The notes: generated by a model not told the origin, from the letters alone. DNA of 64,000 bases from Adhaeribacter arboris (GCF_003023845.1 NZ_PYFT01000001.1:3224001-3288000); one strand, 5' to 3'; positions 18,253 through 28,009 are shown, numbered from the stretch's first letter. Numbers and translations are program-made.

Positions 18253-18858
18253 TTATTTCGAGTAAAGCTCGACAATTAATTGCTCTTGAATTTTTTCCGG
18301 AATTTGATCTCTTTCCGGTTCAGAAACGAATTTTCCAATCATTTCTTTTCCATCCCATTCCAACCAATTAAATTGACGGGAATTACGAGCACTCAGGCTA
18401 GTAGTAATTGCTTCTAGAGATTTTGATTTCTCGCGAACAGCTACAATCTGACCAGGTTTTAAACTATAGGATGCTACATTTACTATTGCTCCATCAACTA
18501 AAATATGTTTATGCAAAACAAGTTGGCGGGCAGCTCTGCGTGTGGGAGCTATACCTAAGCGATAAACCGTATTATCTAATCTTGCTTCGAGTAAACGAAG
18601 TAAGTTTTCGCCGGTAATACCACCTTTCCGATGAGCTTTATCAAATAAATTAGCAAATTGTTTTTCTAAAACACCATAAAGGTATTTAGCCTTTTGCTTT
18701 TCCATCAACTGGATAGCATATTCCGATTGTTTTTTTCTTCTTCCCCTACCATGCATACCTGGAGGGTAAGCTTTTTTCTGTAGGGCTTTACTTGCACCGA
18801 AAATGGGCTCGTTAAATCTTCTTGAAATTTTGGTTTTAGGACCAGTATATCGTGCCAT
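18253..18858 (-). CDS. rpsD: 30S ribosomal protein S4 (zinc-free form)
   Basis: Primary 16S rRNA-binding protein and assembly initiator. At 201 residues the start [20 protein letters not shown] lacks the N-terminal cysteines of zinc-binding S4. The S4 RNA-binding domain ([20 protein letters not shown], about 93-112) is intact. In many bacteria S4 represses its own operon; no leader structure for this is evident here. It is separated by 41 bases from rpsK. Confidence 0.98.
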   Translation of the reverse strand: MARYTGPKTKISRRFNEPIFGASKALQKKAYPPGMHGRGRRKKQSEYAIQLMEKQKAKYLYGVLEKQFANLFDKAHRKGGITGENLLRLLEARLDNTVYRLGIAPTRRAARQLVLHKHILVDGAIVNVASYSLKPGQIVAVREKSKSLEAITTSLSARNSRQFNWLEWDGKEMIGKFVSEPERDQIPEKIQEQLIVELYSK

Positions 18859-18899
18859 TATTTTATGTGGACAGGACCCATAAAGGTCCTTAATTAAAA

Positions 18900-19292
18900 T
18901 TAAACTCTTCTACGCTTTGGAGGTCTGCAACCATTATGCGGCAAAGGAGTAACATCTTTAATGGTTGTAATTTCTATACCTGCACCTTGGACCGTACGAA
19001 TTGCCGATTCTCTACCCGCACCAGGACCCTTTACAAATACTTCTGCCTTACGAAGGCCTAGTTCATGAGCTACTCTAGCGCAATCTGAAGCAGCCATTTG
19101 TGCCGCATATGGAGTATTCTTTTTGGAACCTTTAAAACCCATTTTACCTGCCGATGCCCAAGAGATTACTTGACCATTGTTGTTCGTAATGGAGATTATA
19201 ATATTATTAAAAGAAGCTTTAATGTGTACTTGACCAGTAGATTCTACTACTACTACACGCTTTTTGGCTTTATCTTTTCTCTTTTGAGCCAT
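18900..19292 (-). CDS. rpsK: 30S ribosomal protein S11
   Basis: Platform protein of the small subunit beside the Shine-Dalgarno/anti-Shine-Dalgarno site. 130 residues (E. coli 129), with [32 protein letters not shown] and the C-terminal [15 protein letters not shown] typical of S11. It follows rpsM by 10 bases in the alpha operon. Confidence 0.98.
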   Translation of the reverse strand: MAQKRKDKAKKRVVVVESTGQVHIKASFNNIIISITNNNGQVISWASAGKMGFKGSKKNTPYAAQMAASDCARVAHELGLRKAEVFVKGPGAGRESAIRTVQGAGIEITTIKDVTPLPHNGCRPPKRRRV

Positions 19293-19302
19293 TTTCTATT
19301 AA

Positions 19303-19680
19303 TTATTTAGTAGCTTTTTTCTTGTTAGCAACTGTTTTACGCTTACCTTTTCTCGTCCGAGAATTGTTTTTAGTACGCTGGCCTCTCACAGGCAAGCCCT
19401 TTCTATGACGAAGACCACGATATGATCCTATATCCATTAAGCGTTTTATATGCAACTGTACTTCGGAACGTAAAACACCTTCCGTCTTATGTTCAGTAGC
19501 AATAACATTACGAATGGCACCAGCTTCTTCTTCGGTCCACTCATTTACCTTTTTATCCCAATTAACACCAGCTTTGTTTAAAATCGATTGTGAAGCTCTT
19601 CTACCTATACCATAGATATAAGTTAAAGCTATTTCGCCTCTTTTTTTATCTGGGATATCTACTCCTGCTATTCTAGCCAT
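19303..19680 (-). CDS. rpsM: 30S ribosomal protein S13
   Basis: Head protein contacting the P-site tRNA and the subunit bridge. I take the ATG at 19680 ([19 protein letters not shown], 125 residues); a TTG two codons earlier is in frame but unlikely. Helix-hairpin-helix [15 protein letters not shown] and the C-terminal basic tail [18 protein letters not shown] are present. Upstream is rpmJ with a 14-base gap. Confidence 0.97.
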   Translation of the reverse strand: MARIAGVDIPDKKRGEIALTYIYGIGRRASQSILNKAGVNWDKKVNEWTEEEAGAIRNVIATEHKTEGVLRSEVQLHIKRLMDIGSYRGLRHRKGLPVRGQRTKNNSRTRKGKRKTVANKKKATK

Positions 19681-19694
19681 ATACAATAATATAT

Positions 19695-19811
19695 TTACCC
19701 TTGTCTTTGTTTATAACGTGGATTTTTCTTGTTTATAACGTAAAGCTTTCCTTTACGCCGAATTACCTTACAATCAACGCTCCTTTTTTTAATAGATGCT
19801 TTAACTTTCAT
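19695..19811 (-). CDS. rpmJ: 50S ribosomal protein L36 (zinc-free form)
   Basis: A 38-residue protein, read directly from the sequence: [20 protein letters not shown], then [18 protein letters not shown]. The length and C-terminal KQRQG are standard for L36. Of the CxxC...C...H zinc ligands only one cysteine remains (C14), so this is a zinc-independent variant. It lies 2 bases after infA and 14 before rpsM. Confidence 0.97.
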   Translation of the reverse strand: MKVKASIKKRSVDCKVIRRKGKLYVINKKNPRYKQRQG

Positions 19812-19813
19812 TT

Positions 19814-20032
19814 TTATTTATATCTATAAACTATTCTACCTTTTGATAAATCATATGGCGACATCTCAATTTTAACTTTATCACCTGGCAGAATTTTAAT
19901 GTAGTGCATCCGCATCTTACCAGATATATGTGAAATTACTTGATGTCCATTTTCTAATTCTACCCGAAACATTGCATTGGACAATGCCTCAACTATTGTC
20001 CCATCTTGTTCGATAGAAGACTGTTTAGCCAT
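19814..20032 (-). CDS. infA: Translation initiation factor IF-1
   Basis: Binds the 30S A site during initiation. 72 residues, the same length as E. coli IF-1. The OB-fold includes [38 protein letters not shown] and the C-terminal [15 protein letters not shown]. It lies between map (3 bases) and rpmJ (2 bases). Confidence 0.99.
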   Translation of the reverse strand: MAKQSSIEQDGTIVEALSNAMFRVELENGHQVISHISGKMRMHYIKILPGDKVKIEMSPYDLSKGRIVYRYK

Positions 20033-20035
20033 AAA

Positions 20036-20806
20036 TTATTCTTCTTCCTTATCTATATATTTAAAAGTTGTTAATATTTCAGCTTGTTCTTTTCGAACCA
20101 CAACTGTATGCTCAAAGTGGGCAGAAGGTGAATTATCTTTTGTTCTAATAGTCCACCCATCATCTTCTTGCACAATATTCTTTCCTCCTAAGTTGACCAT
20201 GGGTTCAATAGCAATCACTAAACCTTCTTGTAACTTTAAACCGGATCCCCGCTTACCATAATTAGGCACTTCTGGTGCTTCATGTAGGCTTTTACCAATA
20301 CCATGTCCAACCAATTCCCGAACTACCGAAAAATTATTTTTTTCCACGTGATTTTGAACAGCAAAACAAACGTCTCCTAACCTATTACCAGCTACAGCTT
20401 TTGAAATTCCTAAATAAAGTGATTCCTTCGTTATAGTTAATAATTTTTCTAACTCTTTTGATACTTCACCAACCATGTGAGTATAGGCAGAATCTGTATG
20501 GTACCCTTTGAATAAAACTCCACAATCAATAGTAACAATATCTCCGCTTTTTAGTTCATATTTCCCTGGTATGCCATGTACTACAACAGAATTAACCGAT
20601 ATACAAAGACTAGCTTTAAATCCATTATATCCTTTAAATGATGGTTTACCTCCATTATCTAATATAAACTCTTCTGCTCTTTTATCTAACTCTTCTGTTG
20701 TTACACCTTCTTTGATAAGCTTAGACACTTCACCATGAGCCTTGCCTAAAACTTGAGCGCCTTCTCTAAGTAATTCGATTTCTTCCTCTGTTTTATAACA
20801 AATCAT
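20036..20806 (-). CDS. map: Type I methionine aminopeptidase
   Basis: Removes the initiator methionine from nascent proteins. 256 residues. The metal ligands are seen in their motifs: VTIDCGVLFKGYHTDSAYT (two aspartates), LVGHGIGKSLHEAPEVPNY (histidine, in GHGIGKSLHEAP), VIAIEPMVNLG (glutamate), and HFEHTVVV near the end. Placed between secY and infA in the usual spc operon order, with 1-3 base spacers that imply coupled translation. Confidence 0.98.
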   Translation of the reverse strand: MICYKTEEEIELLREGAQVLGKAHGEVSKLIKEGVTTEELDKRAEEFILDNGGKPSFKGYNGFKASLCISVNSVVVHGIPGKYELKSGDIVTIDCGVLFKGYHTDSAYTHMVGEVSKELEKLLTITKESLYLGISKAVAGNRLGDVCFAVQNHVEKNNFSVVRELVGHGIGKSLHEAPEVPNYGKRGSGLKLQEGLVIAIEPMVNLGGKNIVQEDDGWTIRTKDNSPSAHFEHTVVVRKEQAEILTTFKYIDKEEE

Positions 20807-20807
20807 T

Positions 20808-22124
20808 TTAAGAGGCCAAAGCGATATTTTGAGATCTACCTTTTAGTTTACCAGATTTCATCATACCATCATAATGGCGCATTAAAAGATAACTTTCAAT
20901 TTGATTTAATGTATCTAGTACCACTCCAACCATAATAATTAAAGAAGTACCACCAAAAAAAGCAGAAAACTCTCTTGTTACTCCAAACAATAAGGCAATA
21001 GCAGGAAAAATAGCAATAATGGCTAAAAATAAAGCTCCTGGTAATGTAATTTTATCAAGTACATCACCTATGTATTCCGAAGTAGCAATACCTGGTTTAA
21101 CTCCTGGAATAAATCCCCCACTTCTCTTCAAGTCATTCGAAATCTGGTCTGGATTAACACTAATAGCTGTATAAAAGTAAGTAAAAACTAAAATTAGAAA
21201 TCCAAACAAGAAGTTATACTGCCAACTCGTATAGTCAGAAAATGTAGTACCAATGTAAGATGCTGTTTCACTTGTATCACGCCAAATAGATGCTATTAAG
21301 GCAGGAATAAACATTAGAGACTGAGCAAATATTATTGGCATTACGCCTGCCGCGTTAACTTTTAATGGAATAAATTGTCTTTGTCCGCTATACTGAGTAG
21401 AACCACCAATTTGCTTTGCATATTGCACCGGAATTCTACGAACAGCTTGTGTAAGCATAACTACAGCCATTATAACCAAATAAAGAACAAATAATTCCAA
21501 AAGAAAAATTAAGGCTCCGTTTAACCGTTTAGAAAGAATCTCTTGTAAAATGGCGCTTGGTATTCTAGAAACTATTCCAATCATTATCAACATGGAGATA
21601 CCATTGCCAATACCTTTATCTGTAATTTTTTCACCTAACCACATGCAAAACATAGTTCCAGCTGTTAGAATAATTACAGAAGAAACAGTAAACAATATAT
21701 TACTAACTGCTATTGCTTCAGCATTTATTGTAGCAATAAAACCAATAGATTGAGCAGCTGTTATAGCAATAGTTAAAACTCTGGTGTATTGATTTATTTT
21801 CTTTTTTCCAGATTCGCCTTCTTTTTGAAGCTTTTGAAAGTAAGGAACTGCAATTGTTAAAAGTTGTAAAACAATCGAAGCTGATATATAAGGCATTATT
21901 CCTAATGCAAAAATAGATGCATTACTAAATGCTCCACCAAGTAGTGTATCTAAAAGACCAAAGATACCTTGAGAGTTTGATTGTAGTTTAGACGAGTCAA
22001 TGCCAGGTAATACAACGTAAGAACCTAATCTAAAAATAGCAATAAAACCTAAGGTATTCAGAATACGAGTCCTTAGGTCTTCAATTGCAAAAATGTTTTT
22101 AATAGTTGTAATAAATTTTTTCAT
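20808..22124 (-). CDS. secY: Preprotein translocase channel subunit SecY
   Basis: Pore subunit of the SecYEG inner-membrane translocon. 438 residues with about ten hydrophobic helices. Start region IEDLRTRILNTLGFIAIFRL, plug region ALGIMPYISASIVLQLL, cytoplasmic loop RRIPVQYAKQIGG, and the SecA/ribosome-contacting loop RSGGFIPGVKPGIATSEYI are all visible. It lies between rplO (10 bases) and map (1 base). Its partner secE is at 46661 in this window. Confidence 0.98.
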   Translation of the reverse strand: MKKFITTIKNIFAIEDLRTRILNTLGFIAIFRLGSYVVLPGIDSSKLQSNSQGIFGLLDTLLGGAFSNASIFALGIMPYISASIVLQLLTIAVPYFQKLQKEGESGKKKINQYTRVLTIAITAAQSIGFIATINAEAIAVSNILFTVSSVIILTAGTMFCMWLGEKITDKGIGNGISMLIMIGIVSRIPSAILQEILSKRLNGALIFLLELFVLYLVIMAVVMLTQAVRRIPVQYAKQIGGSTQYSGQRQFIPLKVNAAGVMPIIFAQSLMFIPALIASIWRDTSETASYIGTTFSDYTSWQYNFLFGFLILVFTYFYTAISVNPDQISNDLKRSGGFIPGVKPGIATSEYIGDVLDKITLPGALFLAIIAIFPAIALLFGVTREFSAFFGGTSLIIMVGVVLDTLNQIESYLLMRHYDGMMKSGKLKGRSQNIALAS

Positions 22125-22134
22125 AAAATGAACT

Positions 22135-22584
22135 TTATACTACAACAACAGTTTTTCCACCAGCACTTTCAATTGCTTCAATCGCTGATTTTGAAAAAGC
22201 ATGTGCATGAACTTCTAAAGAATCTTCTACACTTCCACGTCCTAAAATTTTAACTTTATCTTTTTTTGAAACTAAACCGTGTGATTTCAAGAAGGCAAAA
22301 TCAACAATTTTTACATCTTTACTGGCCACCAATGAATTTATAACATCTAAATTTACTGAAGCGTATTCAACTCTATTAAAATTCTTAAAGCCAAATTTAG
22401 GTACTCTCCTTTGTAGAGGCATCTGACCACCTTCAAAACCAACTTTGCTTGAATATCCAGATCTAGATTTTGCACCTTTATGGCCACGAGTAGAAGTTCC
22501 ACCCCGACCAGATCCAGTACCCCGCCCAATTCTCTTCCTATCCTTCACTGATCCAGCGGCTGGTTGTAACGAACTTAAATTCAT
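22135..22584 (-). CDS. rplO: 50S ribosomal protein L15
   Basis: Large-subunit assembly protein. 149 residues (E. coli 144), with the glycine-rich N-terminal stretch GRGTGSGRGGTSTRGHKGAK and RRVPKFGFKNFNRVEYASVN typical of L15. One base separates it from rpmD upstream. Confidence 0.98.
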   Translation of the reverse strand: MNLSSLQPAAGSVKDRKRIGRGTGSGRGGTSTRGHKGAKSRSGYSSKVGFEGGQMPLQRRVPKFGFKNFNRVEYASVNLDVINSLVASKDVKIVDFAFLKSHGLVSKKDKVKILGRGSVEDSLEVHAHAFSKSAIEAIESAGGKTVVVV

Positions 22585-22585
22585 A

Positions 22586-22765
22586 TTATAATTCTTTTAT
22601 ATCTACTAAGTGATGAACTTTACGAATCATACCAACAATCTGAGGAGTATTTTCAACTAATACAGATTTGCTTATTTTGCCTAAACCTAAAGCTTTAATA
22701 GTTAACTTTTGTTTAGCTGGACTATCAATAATACTTTTAACTTGGGTAATTTTTATTTGCGCCAT
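22586..22765 (-). CDS. rpmD: 50S ribosomal protein L30
   Basis: Read directly from the sequence: 59 residues starting MAQIKITQVKSIIDSPAKQK, with KALGLGKISKSVLVENTPQI and a VGMIRKVHHLV segment, matching L30 in length and motif order. The position between rpsE (4 bases) and rplO (1 base) is the conserved one. Confidence 0.96.
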   Translation of the reverse strand: MAQIKITQVKSIIDSPAKQKLTIKALGLGKISKSVLVENTPQIVGMIRKVHHLVDIKEL

Positions 22766-22769
22766 TGTG

Positions 22770-23288
22770 TTATCCGTTAAAAACTTTGGAAAGATTAACG
22801 CCCCTTTGTTGTGCTACTGCTAATGGATCCCGCATTTTAGACAATGCATCAAACGTAGCTTTAACCACATTATGAGGATTTGAAGATCCTTTTGATTTAG
22901 CCAACACATCCTTAATACCAGCACTTTCAAAAACTGCCCGCATAGCACCACCTGCAATTACACCAGTACCAGCAGCAGCTGGTTTAACTAATACAAACCC
23001 ACCTGAATACTTACCTTCAATGGAGTGAGGAACAGTGTGATGATAAACAGGAATTTTTACTAAGTTTTTCTTAGCATCATCGATTCCTTTTGCTATTGCA
23101 TCCGTTACCTCATTAGCTTTGCCTAAACCATAACCTACTACTCCATTTCCATCACCTACTACTACAATAGCCGAAAAACTAAAGCGACGCCCACCTTTAA
23201 CTACTTTAGCAACACGTTTGATAGCAACAACTTTTTCTTTGAGGTCTATCTCGCTTGCTCTTACAACTCTTAAACTATTCTTTGACAT
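22770..23288 (-). CDS. rpsE: 30S ribosomal protein S5
   Basis: Decoding-fidelity protein at the mRNA entry side. 172 residues, with the double-stranded RNA-binding fold [20 protein letters not shown] and [20 protein letters not shown], and the C-terminal [15 protein letters not shown]. In the spc operon, 3 bases after rplR. Confidence 0.98.
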   Translation of the reverse strand: MSKNSLRVVRASEIDLKEKVVAIKRVAKVVKGGRRFSFSAIVVVGDGNGVVGYGLGKANEVTDAIAKGIDDAKKNLVKIPVYHHTVPHSIEGKYSGGFVLVKPAAAGTGVIAGGAMRAVFESAGIKDVLAKSKGSSNPHNVVKATFDALSKMRDPLAVAQQRGVNLSKVFNG

Positions 23289-23291
23289 ATA

Positions 23292-23642
23292 TTAGAATTT
23301 AAGGCCTCCACTTCGGGCACCTTCAGCTAATGATTTTACTCTTCCGTGGTATAAATAACCAGATCTATCAAAAACAACTTCGGAGATTCCAAGTTCTTGA
23401 GCTTTACTGGCCAATGTCTTTCCAACAAGCGAGGACATTTCGATTTTAGATGAGGTTTCACTCTCAATTGATGGAGATGAAACTGACACTAAAGTTTTTC
23501 CCGCTAGATCATCTATAAGCTGAGCATATATTGCTTTATTACTTCTGAAAACCGATAAGCGAGGCTTTGTAGCCGTACCAGAAATTTTAGTTCTGATATT
23601 CCGTCTTATTCTTAATCTTCTTTCTGATTTTTGAACTGACAT
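23292..23642 (-). CDS. rplR: 50S ribosomal protein L18
   Basis: Binds 5S rRNA in the central protuberance with L5. 116 residues (E. coli 117). [20 protein letters not shown] and the final [20 protein letters not shown] are L18 signatures. Located between rplF (9 bases) and rpsE. Confidence 0.98.
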   Translation of the reverse strand: MSVQKSERRLRIRRNIRTKISGTATKPRLSVFRSNKAIYAQLIDDLAGKTLVSVSSPSIESETSSKIEMSSLVGKTLASKAQELGISEVVFDRSGYLYHGRVKSLAEGARSGGLKF

Positions 23643-23651
23643 TGTTAATTT

Positions 23652-24206
23652 TTATTTAGATGCTGTTTTACCAGCTTTTCTTCTAACATTTTCCCCTACG
23701 AAACGAATACCTTTACCTTTATATGGTTCCACTTTGCGTAAAGACTTTATCTTAGCGGCAACTTGACCAATCAATTGTTTATCGATACTCTCCAAAATAA
23801 TAACTGGAGCTTTACCTTTTTCCGTTACTGCACTTGCAGAAACTTCCTTTGGCAAAGCCAAAAATATATTATGAGAATAACCTAAAGATAATTCTAATGT
23901 ATTATTAGTTGCTGTGGCCTTAAATCCTACTCCAACTAATTCTAATTGTTCTTTAAATCCCTGGCTAACACCAATAATCATATTATTTATTAAAGATCTA
24001 TAAAGACCGTGAAGCGCCTTGTGCCGCTTTTGCTCGGTAGGTCTACCAACAACAAGTTGTCCATCTTTTTTTGTTAAAAGAATATCTCGATCCACTTGAG
24101 TTTCAAGTGAACCCTTTGGTCCTTTAACTTTTACTAAATTATTTGAGTTAAGAGTAACTTCTACGTTACCAGGAAGCTCAATGGGTAATTTTCCAATCCG
24201 TGACAT
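23652..24206 (-). CDS. rplF: 50S ribosomal protein L6
   Basis: Sits by the GTPase-associated centre. 184 residues (E. coli 177). MSRIGKLPIELPGNVEV, VKGPKGSLET, and the C-terminal RKVEPYKGKGIRFVGENVRR mark L6. 11 bases after rpsH. Confidence 0.98.
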   Translation of the reverse strand: MSRIGKLPIELPGNVEVTLNSNNLVKVKGPKGSLETQVDRDILLTKKDGQLVVGRPTEQKRHKALHGLYRSLINNMIIGVSQGFKEQLELVGVGFKATATNNTLELSLGYSHNIFLALPKEVSASAVTEKGKAPVIILESIDKQLIGQVAAKIKSLRKVEPYKGKGIRFVGENVRRKAGKTASK

Positions 24207-24217
24207 ACTTCAATAAA

Positions 24218-24616
24218 TTAATAAACGTAACAAAGAACTTCCCCACCAATATTTAACCCCTTAGCTTCTTTTTCAGTCATCACTCCCTGCGATGTAGATA
24301 AAATTGCCACACCTAAGCCATTTAGAACTCGTGGTAAGTTTTCGAAATGAACATATTTGCGCAATCCAGGCTTACTAATTCTTTCTAAGTTAACAATTGC
24401 AGATTGCTTTGTGCTAGGATTATATTTTAATGCAATTTTAATTGTTCCCTGAACAGAAGAGTTATCAAAGCGGTAACTTTGAATATATCCTTTTTCGTGT
24501 AACACACGAGTGATTTCTTTTTTAATTTTGCTAGATGGAATTTCAACTATCCTATGATTTGCTTTTATAGCATTACGCAGTCTAGTTAAATAATCTGCAA
24601 TTGGATCTGTATTCAT
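24218..24616 (-). CDS. rpsH: 30S ribosomal protein S8
   Basis: Central-domain 16S rRNA binder and, in E. coli, the translational repressor of the spc operon. 132 residues with MNTDPIADYLTRLRNAIKAN at the start and STSQGVMTEKEAKGLNIGGE near the end. Unusually for this operon, 83 bases separate it from rpsN, and that gap contains a -7 promoter box. Confidence 0.98.
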   Translation of the reverse strand: MNTDPIADYLTRLRNAIKANHRIVEIPSSKIKKEITRVLHEKGYIQSYRFDNSSVQGTIKIALKYNPSTKQSAIVNLERISKPGLRKYVHFENLPRVLNGLGVAILSTSQGVMTEKEAKGLNIGGEVLCYVY

Positions 24617-24652
24617 TATATATAAAATTTATATAGCTCTTTTTTGGAGCCG

Positions 24653-24660
24653 CAAAGATA
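24653..24660 (-). promoter_or_regulatory. Candidate internal promoter (-7 box) between rpsN and rpsH
   Basis: TATCTTTG followed by C on the minus strand is a textbook Bacteroidota -7 box, in the largest gap of the spc cluster and 36 bases before the rpsH ATG. A -33 TTG at the usual spacing is not clear. A 5-pair hairpin (GGCTC with GAGCT) lies in the would-be leader at about 24634-24652. Confidence 0.5.
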
Positions 24661-24699
24661 CAAACTTCTAAACAATTATCTAGTTTGATAAAAGAAAAT

Positions 24700-24969
24700 T
24701 TACCAGCTTGACTTTGTTACTCCTGGTATTTTACCAGCTGATGCTAAATCACGGAATATAACCCTAGAGATTCCAAACTTCCGAATATAACCTCTTGGAC
24801 GACCGGACAACTTACATCTATTATGTAATCTTACGGGAGAAGCATTACGTGGCAACTTATCTAAGCCTTCATAATCTCCAGCCGCTTTTAATTCTTTTCT
24901 TTTAGCAGCATACTTTTCTACTGCTTTTTGTTTTTTTAATTCGCGGGCCTTTACTGATTCTTTAGCCAT
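24700..24969 (-). CDS. rpsN: 30S ribosomal protein S14 (zinc-free form)
   Basis: Head protein of the small subunit. 89 residues, the long type without the CxxC zinc knuckle: only one cysteine occurs, in the conserved [21 protein letters not shown]-terminal half is a charged helix ([20 protein letters not shown]). It follows rplE by 3 bases. Confidence 0.97.
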   Translation of the reverse strand: MAKESVKARELKKQKAVEKYAAKRKELKAAGDYEGLDKLPRNASPVRLHNRCKLSGRPRGYIRKFGISRVIFRDLASAGKIPGVTKSSW

Positions 24970-24972
24970 TAC

Positions 24973-25527
24973 TTATTTCTTTAAATTTTGAAACGGCATT
25001 CCAAATGCTTTGAGTAATTCATAGCTTTCCTCATCATTTTGAGCCGTAGTAACAAAAGTAATATCCATTCCAGAAATAGCTTTAATTTTATCGATACTTA
25101 TTTCCGGAAATATTATCTGCTCTTTTACACCAAGTGTATAATTGCCGCGTCCATCGAACCCTTTATCGTTAATTCCTCTAAAGTCTCTAACGCGTGGTAA
25201 AGCTATAGTCAACAGTCGATCCATAAACTCGTACATTTGATCTCCTCTCAATGTTACTCGCGCGCCTATAGGCATACCTTCCCTAAGTTTAAAGTTAGAG
25301 ACAGAATTTTTTGCTTTGGTAGCAACAGCTTTTTGCCCTGTTATTGTTGTGAGTTCATCCACTCCGATATCAACTAGCTTTTTGTCTGCAACAGCGCTAC
25401 CAATGCCTTTGTTAATACAAATTTTGGTTATACGTGGTACTTGCATAATGCTCTTGTACTGAAATCTTTCTTTCAGCTGAGACACTATCTCTTTCTGATA
25501 TTTTTCTTTTAATCTCGCAGTTGCCAT
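24973..25527 (-). CDS. rplE: 50S ribosomal protein L5
   Basis: 5S rRNA-binding protein contacting the P-site tRNA elbow. 184 residues. [36 protein letters not shown] and the [20 protein letters not shown] loop are characteristic. One base from rplX. Confidence 0.98.
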   Translation of the reverse strand: MATARLKEKYQKEIVSQLKERFQYKSIMQVPRITKICINKGIGSAVADKKLVDIGVDELTTITGQKAVATKAKNSVSNFKLREGMPIGARVTLRGDQMYEFMDRLLTIALPRVRDFRGINDKGFDGRGNYTLGVKEQIIFPEISIDKIKAISGMDITFVTTAQNDEESYELLKAFGMPFQNLKK

Positions 25528-25528
25528 T

Positions 25529-25864
25529 TTAGATTAATTCTCCTGATTTCTTTGAATAACGCTGCAATTTACCTTCTGCATTGTTTTTCTTGCCTGTTCT
25601 AGTAGCTTGACCATTTTCTATTAACATAACATTACTAGCATGAATATAAGCTTCTTTTTGGGTGATACCACCATTAGGAGATTTAGCACTTGGTTTATTA
25701 TGTTTAGTTACCCTATTTAAACCTTCTACAATCACCTTACTGGCACTTGTATTTACAGAAACTATACGTCCAGTTTTTCCTCTCTCATTTCCTGCAATTA
25801 CTTTGACGGTATCACCCGTCTTTACATGCAATTTATGAGTCTTATTTATTGTCGCTTTCATCAT
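25529..25864 (-). CDS. rplX: 50S ribosomal protein L24
   Basis: Assembly initiator of the large subunit. 111 residues with the KOW motif [19 protein letters not shown] and [15 protein letters not shown]. Two adjacent ATG codons (25864, 25861) could serve as start; the first directly abuts the rplN stop. Confidence 0.97.
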   Translation of the reverse strand: MMKATINKTHKLHVKTGDTVKVIAGNERGKTGRIVSVNTSASKVIVEGLNRVTKHNKPSAKSPNGGITQKEAYIHASNVMLIENGQATRTGKKNNAEGKLQRYSKKSGELI

Positions 25865-26233
25865 TTATAATACTTCAGGGGCTAACGAAACAATTTTCAT
25901 GAATTGTTTTTCACGCAATTCACGAGCAACAGGGCCAAAAATACGAGTACCTCTTGGTTCATCATTGTTATTTAAAAGAACCGCTGCGTTATCATCAAAC
26001 CGAATATAAGATCCGTCTTTCCGACGGATTTCTTTTTTGGTTCGAACAACTACTGCCTTTGAAACAGATCCTTTCTTAACGTTACCCGAGGTTAAAGCAG
26101 ATTTAACCGTTACAATTATTTTATCTCCAATAGAAGCGTACTTTTTTCCTGTACCGCCTAATACCCTAATACATAGTACTTCTTTGGCGCCACTATTGTC
26201 AGCAACTGATAATCTTGATTCTTGCTGTATCAT
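25865..26233 (-). CDS. rplN: 50S ribosomal protein L14
   Basis: Intersubunit bridge protein. 122 residues (E. coli 123): [20 protein letters not shown], the [20 protein letters not shown] core and C-terminal [13 protein letters not shown] are all standard. Follows rpsQ by 4 bases. Confidence 0.98.
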   Translation of the reverse strand: MIQQESRLSVADNSGAKEVLCIRVLGGTGKKYASIGDKIIVTVKSALTSGNVKKGSVSKAVVVRTKKEIRRKDGSYIRFDDNAAVLLNNNDEPRGTRIFGPVARELREKQFMKIVSLAPEVL

Positions 26234-26237
26234 TTTT

Positions 26238-26495
26238 TTATTTAGCCCTTTCTATGATTTCAACTAAACGCCAATTCTTCGTTTTACTTAACGGTCGTGT
26301 TTCCATTATGCGAACCGTATCTCCAATCCCACACTCATTTCTTTCATCATGAGCTGTAAACTTTGTGGATTTAGAAACAAATTTTCCATATATAGGATGC
26401 TTCATTTTACTTTCCACAATTACCGTTATTGACTTGTCCATTTTATTTGAAACAACTCTCCCGGTCTTTTCTTTTCTTAAATTTCTCGCTTCCAT
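26238..26495 (-). CDS. rpsQ: 30S ribosomal protein S17
   Basis: Early-binding OB-fold protein of the 16S 5' domain. 85 residues: [35 protein letters not shown] and [20 protein letters not shown] mark S17. Five bases after rpmC. Confidence 0.98.
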   Translation of the reverse strand: MEARNLRKEKTGRVVSNKMDKSITVIVESKMKHPIYGKFVSKSTKFTAHDERNECGIGDTVRIMETRPLSKTKNWRLVEIIERAK

Positions 26496-26500
26496 TATTT

Positions 26501-26704
26501 TTACTTTTGAGTATCTTGTAACTCTCGGTTACGAAGCTCAGTATTTAGTTTTGCGATATTTTTACGAGATTCCTTTATTTTCAAAGGATTTTCCAATGGC
26601 GAAATAGAATGTGCAAAACGCAAGTTTTGGCTATTAGTCTTTTCTACAGCTAGGCGCTCTCTTAATTCCTCCAAAGTAAGCGCTTTAATATCAGAGTATT
26701 TCAT
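26501..26704 (-). CDS. rpmC: 50S ribosomal protein L29
   Basis: Exit-tunnel rim protein that helps dock SRP and trigger factor. 67 residues, two helices: [20 protein letters not shown] and [20 protein letters not shown]. Two bases after rplP. Confidence 0.97.
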   Translation of the reverse strand: MKYSDIKALTLEELRERLAVEKTNSQNLRFAHSISPLENPLKIKESRKNIAKLNTELRNRELQDTQK

Positions 26705-26706
26705 AA

Positions 26707-27129
26707 TTAATTTTCAACGTAATCTCTACGTACAACAAATTTTGTTCGCACTGGCAACTTTTGTGCTGCTAACCGCAATGACTCTTGAGCTGTAGCCAAA
26801 TCAACACCATCAGATTCAAATAAGATTGTTCCTGGTTTAATTACTGCTACCCAATATTCAGGCGAGCCTTTTCCTTTACCCATCCGAACCTCTGCAGGCT
26901 TTTTAGTAATAGGCTTATCCGGGAAAATTCTTATCCAAACTTGACCTTCTCTTTTCATTGCACGAGTCATAGCAATCCGAGCAGCTTCAATTTGCCGGCT
27001 TGTTATCCAAGATGCTTCTAATGATTTAATTGCAAAAGTTCCAAACGAGATGGTACTGCCACGTTGAGCTAGTCCCGTTACGCGGCCTTTATGCATTTTT
27101 CTATATACAGTTCTTTTCGGCTGTAACAT
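26707..27129 (-). CDS. rplP: 50S ribosomal protein L16
   Basis: Contacts the A-site tRNA. 140 residues: [40 protein letters not shown], and the [20 protein letters not shown] loop. 33 bases downstream of rpsC. Confidence 0.98.
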   Translation of the reverse strand: MLQPKRTVYRKMHKGRVTGLAQRGSTISFGTFAIKSLEASWITSRQIEAARIAMTRAMKREGQVWIRIFPDKPITKKPAEVRMGKGKGSPEYWVAVIKPGTILFESDGVDLATAQESLRLAAQKLPVRTKFVVRRDYVEN

Positions 27130-27162
27130 TTATAATATCTTTTACTTAAGAAGTTACTTTAA

Positions 27163-28002
27163 TTACCGGCGTCCTCCACCTTTATTGCCTGAACCCCGGT
27201 TGTTGTTTCCACGACTACCACGATCATTTCTATCTCCTCGATCATTACGATCACCCCGATTTCTAGCGTTCCGATCTCCTCCTCTATCACCTCGCTCGTT
27301 TGTCCGTTCTCCACGAGGAGAGCTGGCGGCTGCATTTGCTGGCTTAGCTGGTTCTTGATTTGGGGATAAATCCTTCTTTCCAAATACTTCGCCTTTAAAT
27401 ATCCATACCTTAATTCCTAGTTTGCCATATACTGTTTGTGCTTCAGATAAAGCATAATCAATATCGGCTCTTAAAGTATGTAAAGGAGTACGACCTTCTT
27501 TATAATGCTCGGTTCGTGCCATTTCAGCTCCACCAAGACGTCCTGATACTTGTATTTTAACTCCTTCTGCACCAACTCTTATTGCGGAAGCAATAGCTTG
27601 CTTCATTGCTCTTCTGAAGGAAATACGCGCTTGTAACTGTTGTGCAACAGATTCACCTACTAGCTTAGCATCTAATTCAGGTCTCTTTATTTCGAAGATA
27701 TTAATCTGAACGTCCTTATTAGTTATCTTCTTTAATTCTTCTTTAATTTTATCAACTTCTTGACCACCTTTACCAATTACAACTCCTGGACGAGCGGTGT
27801 TAATAGTAATTGTTATTCTTTTTAATGTTCTTTCTAAAACAATTTTAGAAATACCACCTTTAGGAATACGTGCAAGAATATATTTTCTTATTTTCTCATC
27901 TTCGATAAGTTTTTCAGCAAAATCTTTTCCGCCATACCAGTTGGAGTCCCATCCTTTGATGACACCTAATCTAAAACCTACCGGATTAACTTTTTGTCCC
28001 AT
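27163..28002 (-). CDS. rpsC: 30S ribosomal protein S3 with RG-rich C-terminal tail
   Basis: mRNA-entry protein of the 30S head. Residues 1-211 are a normal S3: [22 protein letters not shown] domain with [13 protein letters not shown], and [20 protein letters not shown]. Residues 212-279 form an added low-complexity tail of Arg, Gly, Asp and Asn, with a near-repeat [13 protein letters not shown] at about 250-262 and ending [10 protein letters not shown]. coli S3 has 233 residues; this has 279. Such RG-rich tails bind RNA in other proteins, but its role here is unknown. Seven bases after rplV. Confidence 0.98.
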   Translation of the reverse strand: MGQKVNPVGFRLGVIKGWDSNWYGGKDFAEKLIEDEKIRKYILARIPKGGISKIVLERTLKRITITINTARPGVVIGKGGQEVDKIKEELKKITNKDVQINIFEIKRPELDAKLVGESVAQQLQARISFRRAMKQAIASAIRVGAEGVKIQVSGRLGGAEMARTEHYKEGRTPLHTLRADIDYALSEAQTVYGKLGIKVWIFKGEVFGKKDLSPNQEPAKPANAAASSPRGERTNERGDRGGDRNARNRGDRNDRGDRNDRGSRGNNNRGSGNKGGGRR

Positions 28003-28009
28003 TGTTAAA

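Noticed and set aside
27159-27383. 74-residue minus-strand ORF with a hydrophobic/acidic composition
   Set aside because: It is an alternate frame of the GC-rich repeated tail of rpsC and has no independent start context.
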